A program made the position numbers and the translations under genes. 64,000 nucleotides of DNA, from contig CM022303.1 of NCBI GenBank assembly GCA_011799875.1, positions 281,996,850 to 282,060,849 on the forward strand. The letters are read 5' to 3'. Every line of letters begins with the position of its first letter. Position 1 is the stretch's first letter. Source of the DNA: Thinopyrum elongatum (lineage: Eukaryota; Streptophyta; Magnoliopsida; Poales; Poaceae). The notes below the pieces were generated by a model. It was not told the origin of the DNA. It saw only the letters and a program-made list of their open reading frames with translations, and searched no databases. Below are positions 58,996-64,000 of the stretch, one piece after another.

Positions 58996-60638
58996 TGTTA
59001 GGGCATTTCCCGTGTTTGTGTTTTGGTGATGATGACATTTCTCGTTGTGGTCTAATCGTGTGCCGAGATCTCCAGGTACTCTATGTTTGGGTACAAGATG
59101 ATTAGGCATTCCCTCTGGACGGAAAAGATCAAAGACGGCGTTTTGTCTGCGTGTTTATTTCTTTGGTCGTAGGGAACCCGTACTATTAAGAGGGAACCCA
59201 CATCGGAAGGTATTGGGTGAATCAATGCACGTACACATTTCTCTTCACCCACCGTTCCATTCCGTTTGAGTAGAGAGAGGCCCCCTTTTCCTTCTAAACC
59301 AGTGTTTTTACCTCCTAGCGGTTGTACCGCCTGCCCTGTTATACCGGCCCAACCACCGCCCCAGGGGTGATACCCTGGGGTTGCACCTCCCAGGTACATG
59401 CCCAGCGGTAGTACTGCTGCCCCCGGGAGGTGGTACCACCTCTGCTCTGGGAAAACCCAGGAGATGCTTCATGGGCGGTTGTACCGGCCAGGTACCGCCC
59501 AACCACCGGACTTATCTATGATTGGGCGGTCCTTGGGTGGTGGTGGCCCAGTTGTCCCGGTTGTGCTCTGCTAACCGGTACTACCGGTATCCCGAGCGGT
59601 TGCACCGCTCTGGACTTAGTCATCTCCGGTTCTAGGGTCAGGCGGTAGTTCCGGTGCAACTACCACTCGACCATCGCCCATAGGGGTGACTCCCTTCTGT
59701 CTTTAGAGAGGTTGTTGAGCGGTAGGCGAGCGGTTGGTCCAGTTACTCATGGTTAACCGGTACTACCGCTCGTGCCACCAGTTGTACTACTTGCTAGGGT
59801 ACCGCAGCCTTCTCGTGAATCCCGGTTGTACCGGGGTCATGAGCGGTTGTACCGCTGCAGTGTAAAAACTGCTGTAATGGTTGGAAAAGGGGGGTCCCTG
59901 TATAAAGGGGGTTTCTTCCACCTACCTCCTGACCTCTTGCCCCTCTCTCTCCTCCATTAATGCCCTTCAAGCTTTCTTGCCCGATCTCTCTCCCCTAACC
60001 ACTCAAACTTGTTGATTTGCTCGGGATTGAAGGAGGAGACCTAGATCTACACTTCCACCAAAGGAAATTTGATTCCCCCATACTTTCTTGTGTGGATTTT
60101 GTTACTCTTGGGTGTTTGAGCACTCTAGATGGTTGAGGTCACCGCGGAGCCACATTCCATTGTGGTGAAGCTCCATGGTATCGTTGGGAGCCTCCAATTT
60201 GGTTGTGGAGAGAGCCCCAACCTTGTTTGTAAAGGTCTGGTTGCCGCCTTCAAGGGCACCACTAGTGGAATCACGGCATCTCGCATTGTGTGAGGGCGTG
60301 AGGAGAATACGTTGGCCCTAGTGGCTTCTTGAGGAGCATTGTGCCTCCACACCGCTCCAACGGAGACGTACTTCCCCTCAAAGGGAAGGAACTTCGGTAA
60401 CACATCCTTGTCTCCACCGGCTCCACTTGTGGTTATCTCTTACCTTTAATTTGTGCAAGCTATTGTTGTGTTGTATCCTTTGCTTGCACTTGTTGTTGCT
60501 GTTGTTAGCATCATATAGGTTGCTCACCTAGTCGCACATCTAGACAACCTTTGTTGCTAACTCTAATTTGTTAAGAATAACTAAAAATTGGTAGTTGCCT
60601 ATTCACCCCCCCTCTAGTCAACCATATCGATCCTTTCA
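58996..60638 (+). repeat. Element C 3' LTR
   Basis: It runs TGTTAGGGC to cctttca, 1,643 bp, a diverged copy of 48127-49802. It lacks one palindrome-rich piece near the start of U3 and most of the (GTT)n tract. Confidence 0.93.
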
Positions 60639-61657
60639 CCCCGAGTATGTTGATTTCAATAGTGATGAAGATGATTTTTTTTATATAACCTGCTTGTTTT
60701 ATTATAATTATAACAAGTCCTATATGGAAATCCCCGCTAAAGAGAAAATCTATTTGATTGCTAGGTGATGATGATTTACTTGTTGACAACACTAGTGATG
60801 AAAACTATGATGAACTTGCTAGTATTCATGCTAATCAAGATGAAACGAATGACAATGATAAGAAGGAGATTGAGCGTCTAACTAAAGAACTAAACACTCT
60901 TAAGTTAGCTCATGAAACAACTCTAGAGGATCATAGAGAGCTCCTAAGAACTCATGAGAAGCTACGCTTCGAGAAGCTAAATTTAGAGCAAGAGCATGGG
61001 TTTCTAAAAGCTATCAACGACGATCTTCGAAAGAAGAGTTCTTCTTACATTGCCAAGCATTTACTCTTGTCTACTTACATGCCACAAGTAAAATCTAGCA
61101 ATAAGAGCAAGAAAGATTCTTCTTCTAGTAGTAAGAATAACAATGTTAAATCCAATATTGTTGCTTCTAGTAGTTCTCTTGATTCCACTAATGATTCTCT
61201 TAGCCAAGTTACACTTAAGCAAGAAAATAGCTTATTTAAGAGAATTATAGAGAAAGGTGTTTATAAGAGCCTTGCCGAAAGTAAGCAATTTGAGGAAATT
61301 GTACGCAAGCAAGGAAGGCACCGGAAGAATCAAGGTGTTGGTTTTGAACGAAAGTTCAATGCCAATGGAGTTGAGTGGGAGGAAGATCAATACCCCAAGA
61401 CGGAGTTTGTTCCTCAACAAGAGAAGTATGATCCCACTTCTTTCAAGGGAACACAAGCTCAAGATGATCTTTCACCACAAGACCACAAGCTAAAAGGCAA
61501 GGACAAGCTTCAAGAAGAGATTGATTCATTTGAAGAAGCTCCTAAGGCCATGGTCAAGTGGGTTCCCAAGACTACGTCGAGTTCTACTTCATCAAGTACG
61601 ACTACAACTCCAAGGATTCCCATCAAGTTGATGTGGATCCCAAAGAAGAAGAACTAG
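60639..61657 (+). pseudogene. Element B gag, C-terminal coiled-coil part
   Basis: It picks up the frame broken at 48126 (EYVDFNSDEDD). About 86 bp of AT-rich sequence (60672-60757) then interrupts the frame, and 60758-61657 reads on: a coiled coil (KKEIERLTKELNTLKLAHET, LRFEKLNLEQEHGFLKAIND), a Ser-rich hinge, and a basic C-terminus ending in RIPIKLMWIPKKKN. Such a coiled coil is typical of Sirevirus Gag. Confidence 0.82.
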
Positions 61658-62459
61658 AGTGTTCTTGAGGGTGACTCCGCCAACATACTTCACTCATATT
61701 CATTTTGGCAAGAACATGTGCAATCAACTTTCATATATTGCACTAGTTCATGGAGTCACAAACCCTCTTGTTGGTAAGACAAGGGACAAGGTAACCTAAT
61801 GCTTTCATGGACATCATCATATGTGTAATTCAATCTATGTCTATGGATATCCTTGTATGTTCCTTGTGGGACTAACCCATGTAGGTATTGAAAGTGCAAC
61901 ACACTCCAATGGATTGCTCCAAACGATCTACATCAACATTGAGCATCCACATCTTCACTATCTACATGAAGTCATCATTGACAAGACCCAAGGTTAGTTC
62001 ATCCCTCTTAGGGGGGATATCACATCTAGGGGGAGCTTTGCTCTAAGAATTGAGCTAAAGCAACTCTAATGGTGTGAACACAACAATGCTTTATGTAAAA
62101 GTGGTAACCCCACTTGTGCTTGAACGATGAGTATGACCTATGATCAAATGTTCTCATTTGACTCCTAAGTCAACATACTCATATATAGATGACCTAGTCA
62201 TCGTTAATTGCTTGATAGATGCTAGAGTGTATGTGCATGCTTTGTCACATGTTTCATTTGCTATCTTATTGTGTGAGCATGTTGGTTGCATAATTTTCTC
62301 CATTTGAGGACATCCATTTGTAGTTTTGATTGTTTGGTTTTTGTTGGCCAAATGGATGGACATGAATGCCTAAGTACTCCCTCTAGCTATCTATGCCTTT
62401 TCTCTTCTCAAATTCTATTAATGCTACATCACAAAATTTGAACAAGTCTTTTTCGGACC
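61658..62459 (+). other. Element B spacer where pol is expected: none found
   Basis: Directly after gag there is no protease, integrase, reverse transcriptase or RNase H motif in any frame. Purine tracts CTTAGGGGGGATAT (about 62007) and CTAGGGGGAGC (about 62026) are present, as they are near the end of element C. Confidence 0.75.
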
Positions 62460-62715
62460 CTCCGGGCGAGGAGCACTCGGAGCCACCGATCCGTCAAGGG
62501 CTGACTTCCAAAACCTCTTAGTGAATTTCGGTCAGACCAACACATTCATATTCGGTCCCATCGAAACCACTAAGTTGATCTAGGTTTTCACCTCGGTGCC
62601 ACCGATTAGAACCATTCGGTCTCACCGAATTGCAGCAACTGCAAGCAGTTTTGCATCTCGGTGCCACCGAACCGTTCCACTCGACGCCACCGACAGCTAA
62701 TGGGTATATATACCG
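62460..62715 (+). promoter_or_regulatory. Candidate internal promoter of element B ahead of its extra ORF
   Basis: CGGTCTCACCGA-type palindromes (62528-62695) are followed by GGGTATATATACCG (TATA 62705-62712) and a C-rich leader, the same order as in the LTR of B and at the matching place in element C. Confidence 0.55.
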
Positions 62716-63384
62716 TGGCCCGATGTTTGGAAATTCCTTCAAACACTCGAGCCCTCGCCCCCATTGCTGCCGCTCTTGGTCTCCGGATCGTCACCATCTC
62801 CACCTGTGCGCCATCATCGCAGGTCTCCGCCGCCGTCGATGGAAATCGCATTCGCCGTTGTCGCCGTAGCGAGCCATCACCAAGTTAGGGTATGGTTCGA
62901 CCCCTTTGTGCAATTTCTATTCTCCGATTCAATGCACAAAGTAAATGCCTGTATTCTTGCCACGATTGAAAGCTTCCTATCCACACAAAAACTCCATTAG
63001 ATTAGATTTGATGCAAAATCTTAGGGTTAGGTTTCCGCCAAACTCATCTCAGACCGACCGAAATGAAGTTTTTGGTCCCACCGATTGGCTCAGGCCATTG
63101 CACTAAGTACAACTCGGTCTGACCAAAATGTACTGATCGGTGAGACCGAAAGCAATTTCTCAGTGAAACCCTAGCATCTCGGAGTCACCGAACTGCAACT
63201 TGGTCTGACCGAAACTGCATGTTTAGACTCTGTTAAGTGCTTCAGTGTCACCGAGATTATCACATCGGTAGCTCTGAAATGCTTTCTGCAGAAAACTAAA
63301 GTTAAGATTTTGAATCAATTTTTGCAAAAACCAGTTTTCTTTTGTGATGCTCATCCTACTCTACCTATATCCATCTATTCACAG
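62716..63384 (+). other. Leader and probable 5' UTR intron of the element B extra ORF
   Basis: A C-rich leader runs to about 62890. A possible donor (TTAGG|GTATGG near 62889) and a clear acceptor (tctattcacag, ending 63384) suggest an intron. The interval contains a further group of palindromes (63045-63265), as in the intron of element C. Confidence 0.45.
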
Positions 63385-63398
63385 GACCAGTTGCAAAG

Positions 63399-63966
63399 AT
63401 GTCAGAGGCCAGTGATAGTCAGAACAGGTCAGAGAAGGAAGTCAACCTCAGTGAGGGCACAAGCCCTAGTAGTAGCTATGATGAGGGTAGCAGAAGCACC
63501 CCTAGCAACTTGCCAAAGGCTACTACCAGACAGAGGAAGAAGAGGAATTCTGACAGTGAAGATGAGGATTTTGTGGTTGAGGAAGAAGTAACTTCCAAGA
63601 AGAAAGTGGTCAAGAAAGAGTATGTTGATGCTGCCACCACCAAGCCTGGCCTACACAAGAAATCTCCTACTAAAAGAGCCCCTATGTCCAAGGTTAGGCA
63701 ATCCACTTTTGCTCAAGAACAAGTGAAGCCAGCAAGTGGTGCTGGAGGAAAGGTCAGCAAGAAGAAAGAAAGGAAAAGAGGAAGATGGTGCAAACTTGTT
63801 GATCCACTGGCTGAATTTGAAAAATATACTTTTGATGAAGATGAGGAGGAGGAAGAAGCTGTTGTACCACCTGCCAAGTCTCAAAAGTTGATGGCTGATG
63901 CCATTAAGACTTGTGTTGCTCCTTCCAAGCCCAAGACAAAACCTCCACCTGCTGCACCCAAGTTAA
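63399..63966 (+). pseudogene. Element B extra ORF, N-terminal part, cut by an LTR
   Basis: The ATG at 63399 opens a frame of charged, low-complexity protein: RQRKKRNSDSEDEDFVVEEE, VTSKKKVVKKEYVDA, RGRWCKLVDPLAEFEKYTFD, then a Lys/Pro-rich stretch. It corresponds by position to the extra ORF of element C and has a similarly basic and acidic N-terminus. It is broken at 63966 by the start of an A-type LTR. Confidence 0.65.
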
Positions 63967-64000
63967 TGATACGTCTCCAACGTATCTATAATTTTTGATT
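63967..64000 (+). mobile_element. Second A-type LTR, first 34 bp at the window edge
   Basis: TGATACGTCTCCAACGTATC and the next 14 bases are identical to the first 34 bp of the LTR at 42876. The rest lies beyond the window. Confidence 0.85.

Larger units (their letters stand above)
48127..60638 (+). mobile_element. Element C: complete 12.5 kb Sirevirus-like Ty1-copia retrotransposon
   Basis: The target duplication CCCCG (48122-48126, 60639-60643) flanks two LTRs (48127-49802, 58996-60638). Internal order: primer site, gag, protease, integrase, reverse transcriptase, RNase H, a long spacer, an extra ORF, several polypurine tracts. Pol order (integrase before reverse transcriptase) is copia. 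The extra 3' ORF, coiled-coil gag, multiple purine tracts and CG-palindromes point to the Sirevirus (SIRE/Maximus) lineage. Many frameshifts and stops make it non-functional today. Confidence 0.95.

Noticed and set aside
42876..64000. The LTRs at 42876 and 63967 as the two ends of one element
   Set aside because: The second LTR starts inside the ORF of element B, before B has reached its own 3' LTR. A single element would need a deletion ending exactly at the LTR's first base.

Overview
This is a plant nuclear window, almost certainly from a Triticeae grass (wheat, Aegilops or barley relatives). The evidence is spliced plant genes with grass-like codon use, Stowaway MITEs with CTCCCTCC ends and TA target sites, and stacked, nested Ty1-copia elements. 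I had no database access, so family names come from recognising motifs.

Left part (1-24 kb), a gene island. (i) The 3' part of a DUF547 gene on + (143-1722). (ii) An intronless mTERF protein of the MTERF6 type on - (2099-3100). (iii) A six-exon NAD(P)-dependent reductase of the CCR/TKPR-like family on - (4726-7934), with a 1.64 kb hAT element in its last intron. (iv) A three-exon coiled-coil protein with UVR-like motifs on - (8614-11813). (v) A ten-exon DnaJ-X protein (DnaJ10-like) on - (15517-20052). (vi) A 13-exon gene on - (20639-23538) whose product carries two successive Ulp1/C48-like modules, one with a full catalytic set and one with its catalytic His, Gln and Cys replaced.

Middle part (24-40.4 kb). 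A broken ELF9/HTATSF1-like fragment is followed by a tandem segmental duplication (about 27.7-31.8 and 32.2-35.6 kb). Each unit carries a stand-alone copy of the catalytically degenerate Ulp1-like module. One copy has a full set of splice sites; the other has lost a splice acceptor. The same stretch holds elements with CGCTTTA-type inverted ends, a 23-bp minisatellite and a PIF/Harbinger-like element with its Myb-like ORF1.

Right part (40.6-64 kb), a nest of LTR retrotransposons. A copia gag relic (D) is cut by an LTR element with a tRNA-Asp type primer site (A). A is cut by a Sirevirus-like copia element that has gag and an extra 3' ORF but no visible pol (B). B is cut by a complete but mutated 12.5 kb Sirevirus-like element (C, 48127-60638, target duplication CCCCG). 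A second A-type LTR starts inside B at 63967. In both B and C the LTR promoter layout (a cluster of CG-rich palindromes, then a TATA box) appears again inside the element, ahead of the extra ORF. This suggests an internal promoter and a spliced transcript for that ORF.

The two most interesting signals are the Ulp1-like pseudoprotease family (one fused copy, two free copies) and the repeated palindrome-TATA-intron-ORF layout in two different Sirevirus-like elements.
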